Shown piece after piece: positions 1 to 9,119 of a stretch of 29,715 nt of DNA. Numbering within the stretch: position 1 is the stretch's first letter; each line of letters begins with the position of its first letter. Under the pieces are notes generated by a model. That model did not search any database. It was given only the letters and a program-made list of their open reading frames with translations, and was not told where the DNA came from. The position numbers were made by a program, and so were the translations under genes. Source of the DNA: Theristus sp. LFF4_11 (lineage: Eukaryota; Nematoda; Chromadorea; Monhysterida; Xyalidae); NCBI GenBank assembly GCA_030248135.1, contig JASANC010004215.1:1-29715 (forward strand). The letters run 5' to 3'.

Positions 1-1831
1 TGACCGCGGGAGGTCTGGTGCCCTTGTGGGCGTGCTGAGGCCTGTTTAGAAATGTGCGTGTGCGAAAGTCGATTGTGCGATTTTTGATATCACGGCGGTA
101 ATTTATGGGGAATCGGGCTGTACCTAATAGATTTTTATGAGTGGGCTGTCAGCCGGGCCATGAAAAATGATATGCGCCCACTTGTGCTCACTTTCAATTG
201 TTTATTCGCATTTTAGATTAATTTTCTTTTCATTTTTTGAATTCATGTCTTTTTTGAAGACGCATGAGGGAACCAACAATTAAGAATACGGATGAATTTT
301 TATTAAAAAAACTGTTTCCTGATTTCTCTTTTATATGACTGGTGTAAATCAAAATGAGGGTCTTGAGAAGTAAAAAAACGTGAGAATTTGACGCATTTTT
401 TTATAGAAACTGTACTTCGAAATCTTAAGAGATGACAGATATTTTGCCAGACTAGCGAAAATAACCACAGTTCATAAATAGGCTTTGTTATTTTTATATG
501 CAACTTTTGTTCATGGAAATTTGTCCCGCGAGAAAAACATCGATTCGCTTAACACCAGCTGTGGTTGATTTTCTTTTTTTAGAATTGCTGCAGCTCTTTG
601 AACATTGGCGGCCGCTAGAAAAACGGTTTTTAAAAGTATAAAATTTGACTTAGAAATATGGCACCGAAAAGGTCTTTCGCCGCATTTGCTTCTTTTCAGT
701 TTATTTTCAACAAACACAAATCATGCAAATGTTGCTGCTCGCACCAACAGTTCATCATATTTTTTGAATCCGAAACGAAAACCAACAAAATATTATATCG
801 AACAGTGCAGATTGCGCTGAGATATAAAACAGATGAACTAGATTGGATCGACTGCTAATGACGCTTGAAACCGATGGTCGGCCGTTGAAAACGGATAAAC
901 GCGTTTGTGGAGATCTGGGCTGAACACGTTTCATAAAGTTGAAAGCAGTTCGTACGTGTTTGTGTATGCATTGAATGGACGTTAAAAACAGTGGCATTTG
1001 ACAACTGTGACCCACTGCGCCCGTTTATGCACTGCACTCGGTCTCGACACGATCTGCACTGAAAATGTCTCTGATCCTCGAGAAAATTAAGGAGACATAT
1101 GGTATGGTTCTCTTGAGGTATTAATATATTTTTACTCATTGCTATGTGTTTGGCGGGCAAGATCGTGCCAAAGTACAAGATCGTGGCAATCGTGGCAAGA
1201 TAAAGTACAGCAAGATCGTGCCAAGATCAAATGCTGCAGATACCGTTCTTGGCATTATCGCATTTGACTGAACTTACTCGATGTGATTAGAATACGACGC
1301 GATGCAAACATCCAAAAGCGTTTGAAAAAAGCATCAAGCGGTTTTGTACCACAAACCAACGTCCATTTGCAGTGCGTTTTCGTGTCATCACATTTCTGTG
1401 GCTTTTTGAACGCGATAATCTATGGATTTCATTTTGATAGCGACAATTTATAGTCACGGATGCAGCTTTTCATAATGCTGCTATGCTTTGCAATCTCATA
1501 TTCTAAATTTGAAGTCTTGATTTTGTGCGGCACAGTCCATATTTTGCACTCCAACTCCAGTTTACCGTACCCGCGGGGCCTATTTGCGCCTTCGGACGCT
1601 CTGCTCTGCTGAAAGCAAGAATCCAAAATCTGATGCGTTTTTTCATTGTGAAGCTTTTAGTAAATTGACTGTGCAAAAAATGAACAATATAAACAGGCCC
1701 TGACAGGGTCCAGAAATATTTTGGGTTCTCAAAAGAATATCAAGCCGTTTTAGTTTCGTTTCAATAAACTAAGTACTATCTTTCTTGTTGAACGTGTCGT
1801 AATTTGCGTTTGCACGCAAAGATAGAGTAAA

Positions 1832-1917
1832 CGGACATTCATGAAGCAGTATTTAGTGACCGCGTAGCTTTGTTTTAACACAACAACGCGTCACTAAATG
1901 CTGCTTATGAATGCCGC
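1832..1917. repeat. Imperfect palindrome (hairpin)
   Basis: Two arms of about 28 bases, each containing a form of CATTCAT(G)AAGCAG(T/C)ATTTAGTGA next to CGCG, face each other across a loop of about 20 bases. It resembles the remnant of a small inverted-repeat element. I see no clear target duplication. Confidence 0.55.
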
Positions 1918-1918
1918 T

Positions 1919-1996
1919 TAAATGTTTCGTTACTGCGCTGCAATTTCAAATCAGCAGTAAATGTTTCATTACTGCGCGGCAATTTCAAATCAGCAC
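1919..1996. repeat. 39-bp direct tandem duplication
   Basis: Two adjacent copies begin TAAATGTTTC and end CAATTTCAAATCAGCA, with period 39 and only a few mismatches. They directly abut the palindrome at 1832-1917, so both may belong to one decayed element. Confidence 0.7.
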
Positions 1997-2027
1997 AACT
2001 GAACGTAATCTGGCTGCAGATTTGTCA

Positions 2028-2100
2028 CCCTCGTGGCTTGTTGCCAGCGCGCTAGACTATTTATTTTCTGTGCGTTCGGGGATCGAGCCCCGCTGAAGGG
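2028..2100 (+). pseudogene. tRNA-like sequence (decayed tRNA or SINE head)
   Basis: This 73-base stretch has tRNA order and length. CCCT at the 5' end can pair with AGGG at the 3' end. TGGCTTGTTGCCAGCGCGC stands where the D arm and box A would be. A CGGGG/CCCCG stem around ATCGAG looks like a T arm, with GGATCGAGCC close to the box B consensus GGTTCGANNCC. The anticodon stem pairs badly, the T loop is one base short and only four acceptor pairs form, so it is not a working tRNA. It could be a tRNA pseudogene or the tRNA-derived head of a SINE. Confidence 0.35.
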
Positions 2101-2377
2101 TGTATACTATAGGCACTTAATGACAGAAAAAAGACTTTTGTACGCTTTTCTGGGTTAGCCCTGGTTGAAAAAACATCGCCTAGAATCCCCAACAACAACG
2201 ACTATAACAACAAGAACACAAAAAACAAAACTAATCAGAAACGGTTTTTCATTAAATACCGTAAATTTATGTATTATCTTTTCTTTAAGACCTGCGATTG
2301 TAGACGTGAAAGGAAACTGGTTTCAATCTGTATGTGGTAATTCAGAACATCCTAAGTGACCCGGCCTTATTAAGGAG

Positions 2378-2785
2378 TGTAATGGCATGTTTAAGCAGCC
2401 GCCTTTTTGTGTACCTTTTCGTGTATGCAGGTTGTTGGGTTACGGTATTTGTCGTGTTATAAGGGCTGGGAGCGTGTTTTATTTGCCCAGTCCACCAGTT
2501 TTATTGTTTGTTCGTTTCGTTTTATCCAGGTCCCGTTTTGCTAACCATCTCATTGTTTCGTACTAAAAAGTGAACTGACCGGATTAACGAAGTAAAAGAG
2601 AAAAAAGAGGACTGGCCGTTTTATCGACGAGTTGAATAACAATAACAACAAAAGAAATTGATATTTAATTGTGAGACACACCCACGCACACACACATCCT
2701 TGTCACGCACACGTCTTCAAACACAACCGCTCGGATTGTTTTCGGCAGTCTAGAGTGACCATTACATCTAAGGAGGTCCATTTCA
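2378..2785 (+). repeat. 5' long terminal repeat
   Basis: This is a 408-bp repeat with TG...CA ends, matching 8040-8447 without a difference I could see. TTATAAGG at about 2457-2464 is a possible TATA box for the element's transcript. The repeat also carries CA-rich (CACACCCACGCACACACACA) and ACAATAACAACAA tracts. Confidence 0.95.
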
Positions 2786-2786
2786 G

Positions 2787-2804
2787 TGGAGGTCCCGCCG
2801 AATT
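2787..2804 (+). promoter_or_regulatory. Primer-binding site, probably tRNA-Gln
   Basis: One base after the 5' LTR, TGGAGGTCCCGCCGAATT begins with the TGG expected opposite a tRNA CCA tail. Its first ten bases fit the 3' end of animal tRNA-Gln (acceptor strand ending GGGACCT plus CCA), and later bases fit with small differences. The tRNA identity comes from memory of animal tRNA-Gln and was not tested against this genome. Confidence 0.65.
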
Positions 2805-2944
2805 CATCGGTTGCGTGCGCGACGAGGAGTGGAGCGTCCAAACAGTTGAGCCCTTGCACCGCTCGAATGGTCATGGAGGACCGCGGTTAGCTTGGAGCTC
2901 CTGCGATCAACTTCTGCCAATCGAAACGTCGGGATCGATCAACA

Positions 2945-5569
2945 ATGCCGGTGCTCGAGCGCGAAATGATGGACGAGAGCGAGATGGACGGCGACGCAAG
3001 TGACAACGAGGGCAATGGCCATGGAGGGTCGCGAGCCCAAAGGAGATCCGAGGAGACCGACGACAACCGAAAACGAGGCCATGGAGGGCCAGCGCCACGA
3101 GGCCATGGAGGGCCAGCGCACGGGAGAGGAGGAGTAATGACACGCAGCAGTGCACGAGCAGTGTCGAGTGGAGCTGGACAAAGTGTGACGCCGAAAACGA
3201 CCAAAAAGGTGACGTTGGTCACGCCGAGTGAGACGACATCGGTGGTTTTGGAAACGAGCGACGACGAGGGCAATGGCCATGGAGGGTCGCGAGCCCAAAG
3301 GACATCCGCGGTGCGAGAACCAACAAAAACGAGGGGAAGACCGCGAAAAGTGATCGAACGTCGAGTGAGTTCGACGGAGGAGTCGTCCGACGAAGAGGCA
3401 CCGATGACGGCAAAAAGGCGTGAGGTCGTGGCCGGTAAAGCACAGAAGCTGGCGAAAGTGTTCGACAAGTACGACTGGGGAGCGGAATCATGGTGGCGAT
3501 TCGTGGAGCGCTTGGAGGACGCTTGTCACGACAACGGCATCAGCAAGGACGACGAAAAAGCAATAGTTCTGAAGTACTTGATGTCAGCCAAGTCGAGGTT
3601 GTCGTTCGACACTCTGAATGTCGATCAGCGAGCATCGTTCAAGGAAGCCGTAAAGGTGTTGGGTGTCATGTTCGGCGAGAAGCTAGCGAAGGCCAGGAGG
3701 CTCGAGGAGCTGCGAATGTTCGAGATGGCGATGGACGCCGACCCGAAGGAGACAGTGAACGAACTGAATCGAATGATGGCACCAATGCTCGCAACAGAGA
3801 CGAAGGAGAATCGTGATCTTCGATTGGCACATCAGCTGTACAACTGTCTGCCGGCAAAGCTGCGAAATTGGTTGGTCTTCAAAGAGGTGGACACTGACGA
3901 TCTCGAAGGAATGGTTCAGGCCATTGGAGCGATTCAGACGTTCCTAAAAAACGGGGAAGCGATGGAAACAACGACCAACGCTTTCAACCACCAACCGCAG
4001 CCGAGCAACAGATGGGGCGCACGTGTGAATCGAAGCATGGGACCGCAGCATGGCATCTATCGTGGAGAAGGACGAAACGCAGCCGATATAAGATGCTACG
4101 CGTGCAACGAACCTGGTCACACGTTCCGTCAGTGCACAACACTGAACGCCGTGAATTCGCAGCCACAAAATGTGACGATTGGTTTGCTTCAAATCAAACA
4201 TCAGAAGCCGCACACCAACACGTTGCCGTATCTGTCGGTCGAACTGAACGGGGTGAGATGCCGTGCGCTGCGTGATTCGGGTGCAGAAGTGAATGTCGTG
4301 CCAGCCGCCTTGCTCGATCGTATCCGAGCGACAACAGGGAAGCGACCGAAGATCCAGAAATGCAATGTTGTCGGAGTTAGTCTACTCGGAGGTGCGAGTA
4401 TTCGATTCAGTGGACGAACGAGATTGTGGGCAAGATCTGGAAACAAAAACACGCACGCTGACTTCTACGTGTTGCCAACGGGGAAAGAGAACGACTGCGA
4501 GCATCTGGTGTTTGGCAGGCCGATGGAGAGCGTGTGGAGCGCTGGATGTGCTGATGCTTGCTGTGCGCCGCCAGTTGAAGTGGACGAGGTGCCGTATTTG
4601 CTGCCGGAAGATCAACAGCACGCCGAGTTGCCGAACAGCGACAGTCGTTTGGCTGGAAAGATGCTGAAGCTACTGGTTGCAGAGGGCATGTCGAAAGCGG
4701 AGGCAATGGAGTGCACGATGGAGGTGTTGAAACGGCAACTATCACCACGACAACAGCTTGATGGCGAACGTCTGTCTTCGATGGAACATGGTTGTGTACC
4801 AACTTGGCAGCGGATGGACAAAGCCGGAAGCCGCTTCGAAGGTCAACGAGTGTTTGTGTATGGCGCTGAAGCAGCGTTGAGCAGGCCGTTTCAGTTCGAA
4901 GGATGTTCGCTTGGTCCGTTTGTAGTGCTCGCTGAAGAACCGACGCACAAATGGGTGGAAGTGATGCGATCTGATGGCTGTGAGATGGATTCGATCTGGG
5001 TGCGAAAAGAAAAACTGCGAAGCGTGGCACCAGAGCTGAAGGATTCAAGTGCAGCATGGTCGACCGAGATGCGTTACAACGAGGCCGAGCAACGTTACGT
5101 GCTTACGGCTAAAGTGCCAACACGTGAAGCATCCACGGAATCGCTGTCAGTGGAAGATCAGGCGATCGAAAGCAGTGACGCAGAGGACCAACTAGAACTG
5201 ACCGAGACTGCTGCTTCTGTGCATCGGCTCAATGGCTTGGCAACTCGCACGACCGACAGCTCCAGCGATGAAGACGAAACGACCGACAGCTCCACTGATG
5301 AAGACGAAATGGATGACGACGGCCGAAACTTGTTGCGATTTGTCACAAACAAAGCGGACGATTGTGGCAAGCTGCAGAAGAGCGCCTGTGTAACAGCGAA
5401 ACGTCAGGAAGACGATGTTCGTGTGTATGAACGGCGATGCTTCAGTTGCAAAGATCTTGGCCACACGTTGCTGTTTTGTCCGAAACGAGCAGCTGTGTAT
5501 TCGGCGGTGCCAAGAAAGATCGCTGGTGACTTTGATGCAAGCGGTGGTGTCGTGGTGCGAAGGGCTTGA
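2945..5569 (+). CDS. Gag-protease polyprotein fused to an integrase-tail-like module
   Basis: An intact 874-residue frame forms the structural protein of the LTR element. In order it has an acidic, Gly/His-rich N-terminus with two copies of a GNGHGGSRAQR motif (about 23-33 and 109-119); an AT-hook (RGRPRK, 130-135); a helical capsid-like region (about 165-335, including WWRFVERL); a zinc knuckle C384-x2-C-x4-H-x4-C397; a retroviral-type aspartic protease with active site D444-S-G-A and a later LVFGR strand; then, where reverse transcriptase should begin, about 100 unassigned residues. Residues 630-695 resemble the SH3-like GPY/F module at the end of Gypsy integrases (RVFVY ... LGPFVVL ... IWVRKEKLRSV). 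An acidic Ser-rich repeat (about 769-790) and a second CCHC knuckle (C832-C845) close the protein. The Gag and protease calls are secure; the GPY/F assignment is inference. The start is the first ATG, 159 bases after the LTR. Confidence 0.88.
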   Translation: MPVLEREMMDESEMDGDASDNEGNGHGGSRAQRRSEETDDNRKRGHGGPAPRGHGGPAHGRGGVMTRSSARAVSSGAGQSVTPKTTKKVTLVTPSETTSVVLETSDDEGNGHGGSRAQRTSAVREPTKTRGRPRKVIERRVSSTEESSDEEAPMTAKRREVVAGKAQKLAKVFDKYDWGAESWWRFVERLEDACHDNGISKDDEKAIVLKYLMSAKSRLSFDTLNVDQRASFKEAVKVLGVMFGEKLAKARRLEELRMFEMAMDADPKETVNELNRMMAPMLATETKENRDLRLAHQLYNCLPAKLRNWLVFKEVDTDDLEGMVQAIGAIQTFLKNGEAMETTTNAFNHQPQPSNRWGARVNRSMGPQHGIYRGEGRNAADIRCYACNEPGHTFRQCTTLNAVNSQPQNVTIGLLQIKHQKPHTNTLPYLSVELNGVRCRALRDSGAEVNVVPAALLDRIRATTGKRPKIQKCNVVGVSLLGGASIRFSGRTRLWARSGNKNTHADFYVLPTGKENDCEHLVFGRPMESVWSAGCADACCAPPVEVDEVPYLLPEDQQHAELPNSDSRLAGKMLKLLVAEGMSKAEAMECTMEVLKRQLSPRQQLDGERLSSMEHGCVPTWQRMDKAGSRFEGQRVFVYGAEAALSRPFQFEGCSLGPFVVLAEEPTHKWVEVMRSDGCEMDSIWVRKEKLRSVAPELKDSSAAWSTEMRYNEAEQRYVLTAKVPTREASTESLSVEDQAIESSDAEDQLELTETAASVHRLNGLATRTTDSSSDEDETTDSSTDEDEMDDDGRNLLRFVTNKADDCGKLQKSACVTAKRQEDDVRVYERRCFSCKDLGHTLLFCPKRAAVYSAVPRKIAGDFDASGGVVVRRA
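3006..3302 (+). repeat. 39-bp duplicated coding segment in gag
   Basis: Positions 3006-3044 and 3264-3302 are identical, both beginning ACGAGGGCAATGG and ending CCCAAAGGA. Two further GGCCATGGAGGGCCAGCGC copies lie between them at about 3078-3119. The repeats stay in frame and encode the Gly/His-rich GHGG motifs of the Gag N-terminus. Confidence 0.9.
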
Positions 5570-7732
5570 GATGGAGGAGAAACGAGAGACCGAGGAAAGA
5601 TTGGAAAACCAACAGCCACTGTTTTGTTTCGTTGCTGCCAATGGACGCCGCTGTTATCGTCTTACTTCATCGTTTTGTTTGACTGGGCTTGGATGGTCGG
5701 TATATCCAGCAGCTGCCAAGTTCCATGTCGTTTTTGCCAATTTCTGGATAGTTGGCGGCGAAAATCAGCAGCAGCAGTAAAAGCGTAAATGGAATTGTTT
5801 GGAGCGACTGAAACACCTGGGAGCAGCCGGCGAATCTGATGTTTTGTTCGATTACACCATCAACAGTTATGGAACAACAGAGTAAACGTCGCAACGCAAT
5901 AGAGTTGTCTGTCCGGAAGATTTTCTGCTCGACTGAAACGCCGATGACAATTGCCCACTTCAGAATTCGAGAGCCACAAATTTGCCGGCAAAACAGCAGT
6001 TGTTTTTGGATGGTGCGTTGATTGTGACGATCGTCAGTTCAGTCGTTGCACGGAAAGGAGACAAAAGGTGTTAGAGCGCTGTCGTCTGCACGATGGGGAT
6101 GGATCTGCTTTGTCATGGAGGACAATGTTGAGCAGGGCACGTAAAATCCACTGACGCGCTACTAAATGGAGTGAGCCAATGGAGTGGTGGGCAGCTTTAA
6201 ATCCACCGGTGGTCACTTTGTCGAGTGTATAGCGCCAGCTCCAGTTTAGTTTGCAACAACTTTAGCGGCGGTGATGGTGGATGGCCTGAGGACCAACGAT
6301 TGTCTGAAATCAAAAATGCAGTTTTTCATCTTGTGCAGCGCATGGAAGTTTGCTGTGGTGCGACCTGGCCAGTCATAGCCCTGCAAAAACACCGCGTGTC
6401 TGCTTGATTCTGATGTTGGTGAATTGGAGTGACGACAACTGAAGATGTTACAATCGACTTCTGTGATGAACGGTTGCTGTTGTGTGGTTCTGCATTCTGA
6501 ATTTGCATGACAGCATCAAACTAAATGGTTGCAAATGCAGGAGCAGCGATCTGAGGTCGGAAAACAGCAGTACGAGGTCATGGAGGGCTTGAAATCGGCG
6601 ATGATGGATGGACGACTGGAGTCTGTGAGCGTCGAGCACGAAGGCCATGAGCATGGAGGCTTTTGGTCATCGAGGTGGATGGATGGACGAGCGGTGAGAT
6701 GCGGATGGCGACGAAAAATAATGGAGTTCAAACTCGCAAACACTGAGCAGTTGTGGTTGCGCCGGGGTCGTCGCAAGCTGAAAGGGGGACGGTGGTGGAT
6801 TCGAAGCGTCGGGAACCCCCGTTTTCATCCTGGGGAGAGGGTGACTGTTATCGATGATCGTCGATTTTCAACTGCAACTGTTCAACAGCAATTCACCAGC
6901 AATTCATTCAGCAATTCAACAGAACAATAACATTTCAGCAATGGAACAATAAATAATTCAATTGTCGAGCTACTGAAATGGTGATTTATTCGTATGGTAA
7001 GAGTAAACAGGTTTAATGGTAGTTCAGGTGTTTTCAGTCAGTAAAATTTTCTTGAGTTTTAAATTCAGCCTGTTTGTGTTTTTCAATGTTTCCTCGGGTC
7101 TCAGAAATTTCAATTGTTTGTTTTACTTTGCCGTTTGGGTTTCCGCTTTTTGGTTTGTTCGTTTAAATCACTGGCCACCTTTCAGTAACAGTTTCGTCAA
7201 TGTCAAACAAAATTTTGAATTGGTTTCGCAGTTCATTATTTTCAGTATTTTTTGATTTGTTTTGTCAAGTTGCGAGGCCCCCGGTACAGAAGTTGTTTGG
7301 ATTGTTTCGAGAGGGGCGGTAAAAACTTGTTGGGTTGCATTAAAAAAGTAGTTTAGCTTTGTATCAAATATGTTGTAATTGCTTTCAAGTTTCCCAGTTT
7401 TGTAGTTTCATGGTATTGATTTTTTTTCGGGTCTTTGCAGTTCTTGAATTTTAGGTTTCCGTGTTTGAAGTTCAAGGTTTCAAGTTTGTGTAAATTTCAA
7501 GGATTTCAGGCAACAGTGATTCTAACAGTTTGTTTTGTTTCATGTTTCCGGTAGATTGATTGTTTGGTTGAAATGTGGGTGTAATTTGGTAACCTTGTGT
7601 TTCGTTTTGTTTGTATTATTCAGGAGCTTGTGCAGGCCTCTGGCATGTTCTCGAGGTTGCGTAGGATTCCGACACTCGGCTACGTAGGGAGAAAATCGTC
7701 GCGAGGTCGCTCCGTATGGGGGAGTAGGGTCC
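5570..7732 (+). other. Long interior of the LTR element without a convincing gene
   Basis: More than 2 kb follows the gag stop with only short broken frames. The longest with an ATG is 6535-6930 (131 codons). It contains a GERVTVIDD stretch that might be a decayed SH3-like fold, but I would not call it a gene. CATGGAGG, common in gag, recurs near 6114, 6579 and 6651. The T-rich stretch from about 7000 to 7620 shows no coding signal. Confidence 0.55.
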
Positions 7733-8020
7733 TGTAATGGCCTACTTAAGCCTCGTGCTTGGGCTTTGTGACGGTGGCCTCTGTGCGTGCTGAGAGTGTG
7801 CGGTTTGACTGCGTATAACAGGGTGCGTGCGTGCAGACGCTAAGCTACTCTTTTCTGAGTAATAATTGTGGTCTTGTTTGATTGGTTAACGCTTCTGCGT
7901 TCTCGATGCTGTTTGGTTGTGATTTGAGTTTTGTTGTTTTATTGAGGCTGTTCTGGACGTGCGTTCAGCCGAACTGACACTTCATTGACCGGCACCGTCT
8001 TGTCGTGACAGTGGCAGTCA
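7733..8020 (+). repeat. Possible diverged LTR fragment inside the element
   Basis: TGTAATGGCCTACTTAAGC at 7733 closely resembles the LTR start TGTAATGGCATGTTTAAGC. A purine-rich tract (TATGGGGGAGTAGGG, about 7715-7729) precedes it, as one does the true 3' LTR, and the segment ends GGCAGTCA just before the genuine polypurine tract. Beyond the first 20 bases I see little similarity to the real LTR. It may be a truncated LTR of a related family, or chance. Confidence 0.35.
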
Positions 8021-8021
8021 C

Positions 8022-8036
8022 GAAGTGAAGGGGAGA
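8022..8036 (+). promoter_or_regulatory. Polypurine tract of the LTR element
   Basis: GAAGTGAAGGGGAGA lies three bases before the 3' LTR start at 8040. This is the expected place and composition for the primer of plus-strand synthesis. Confidence 0.8.
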
Positions 8037-8039
8037 TAC

Positions 8040-8447
8040 TGTAATGGCATGTTTAAGCAGCCGCCTTTTTGTGTACCTTTTCGTGTATGCAGGTTGTTGG
8101 GTTACGGTATTTGTCGTGTTATAAGGGCTGGGAGCGTGTTTTATTTGCCCAGTCCACCAGTTTTATTGTTTGTTCGTTTCGTTTTATCCAGGTCCCGTTT
8201 TGCTAACCATCTCATTGTTTCGTACTAAAAAGTGAACTGACCGGATTAACGAAGTAAAAGAGAAAAAAGAGGACTGGCCGTTTTATCGACGAGTTGAATA
8301 ACAATAACAACAAAAGAAATTGATATTTAATTGTGAGACACACCCACGCACACACACATCCTTGTCACGCACACGTCTTCAAACACAACCGCTCGGATTG
8401 TTTTCGGCAGTCTAGAGTGACCATTACATCTAAGGAGGTCCATTTCA
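8040..8447 (+). repeat. 3' long terminal repeat
   Basis: This is the second 408-bp LTR, reading the same as 2378-2785 throughout. GGAG follows it directly, matching the four bases before the 5' LTR. Confidence 0.95.
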
Positions 8448-9119
8448 GGAGACGCGGGTCACTTTACCAATTTTGAATTCCCGCGTCATGCATGAGACTG
8501 CTCACCCGTCTATGCCCGCACGGAGTCTCGGGACCAAAATAAAAAGATCATAAAAATTCATATTCGGACGACGTTCGGACACGAAACAGCGCGTTCAGTT
8601 TTCAGCTGTGCGGCTTTTCCACACGTCATTCAACATTACTACGCCTTCTTCGCACGCAACTAATATATAAACGTTCAAAGATTATAAACAAAAAGTTATC
8701 TTCTATCTATAATACTAAGATAGTAACTGTGTATGTAAGTCAGGTCAGGTCAGGTCCGTTCCGCTACGTTGATTGGCTATTAAAATTTACAAGTTTGAGC
8801 CAATCTTGCTATTTAAGTCATCATCAGCTGAATACTCATACTCCATTTTCCAATGACAATGCAAAGTTTAAGTCGTCATTCCACATGACTTTAGTCATCA
8901 TGATGCCTTTTGCTCAAGAGCGACAACCAACAAGCGAGACAATCGTAAGAATTGCAAGGACTCCATTGTAGACGATGGAGTTTTTTTTCACAAAAAAAAG
9001 AGTTTGTAAAACAATCGCTTGCAAGTTAATCGCTCTTTTCACAAGGTAGACTTTTTATAAACCGTGTTTACAACGAGTATTTAGAAAATCGTTGCTTTTT
9101 CCTTCATTTGTTTTTTTAT

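Larger units (their letters stand above)
1..2027. other. Left flank with no recognisable gene
   Basis: I find no open frame here that resembles a known protein. Two minus-strand open stretches (about 855-1090 and 1429-1605) follow acceptor-like TTTTCAG and TTTCAG sequences and could be exons of an unknown gene. Their translations match no family I know, so I leave them uncalled. The region also holds three near-identical copies of a CAAGATCGTG(C/G)CAA motif at about 1158-1227, an imperfect palindrome near 1832-1917 and a 39-bp tandem duplication at 1919-1996. The composition is that of ordinary intergenic or old transposon DNA. Confidence 0.5.
2378..8447 (+). mobile_element. Complete LTR retrotransposon lacking reverse transcriptase and integrase core
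   Basis: Two 408-bp direct repeats (2378-2785 and 8040-8447) start TGTAATGG and end TTTCA. They appear identical base for base by eye, which implies a recent insertion. GGAG precedes the left LTR (2374-2377) and follows the right one (8448-8451), consistent with a 4-bp target duplication, or 5 bp (AGGAG) if the terminal A is counted. A primer-binding site follows the 5' LTR and a polypurine tract precedes the 3' LTR. The 5.25-kb interior has one long frame (2945-5569) with Gag, protease and integrase-tail features, then about 2.47 kb without a convincing gene. No YxDD reverse transcriptase, RNase H or DDE integrase core is visible, so movement would need enzymes from a related autonomous element. 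The protease and GPY/F features point to Ty3/Gypsy-like ancestry (inference). Confidence 0.93.

Noticed and set aside
855..1178. Cys-containing minus-strand frame (CRSCRDRVQC) as a secreted-protein exon
   Set aside because: An acceptor-like TTTTCAG precedes it, but there is no partner exon, no family match and a short length, so it is not supported.
1429..1626. Minus-strand frame near 1.5 kb as an exon
   Set aside because: It also follows an acceptor-like sequence, but its translation is unrecognised and no neighbouring exon could be joined.
2887..3468. Minus-strand open frame of 193 codons opposite gag
   Set aside because: It is a shadow of the GC-rich, repetitive gag start; its PPWPL repeats are just the antisense of the GHGG repeats, and gag has the domain evidence.
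6535..6930. 131-codon frame in the LTR element as a second gene
   Set aside because: The GERVTVIDD stretch hints at a small beta fold, but composition is irregular, and there is no family match.
8729..8971. 80-codon frame at the start of the Helitron as a gene
   Set aside because: It overlaps the 5' terminal sequence of the element, matches no Rep/helicase part and looks incidental.
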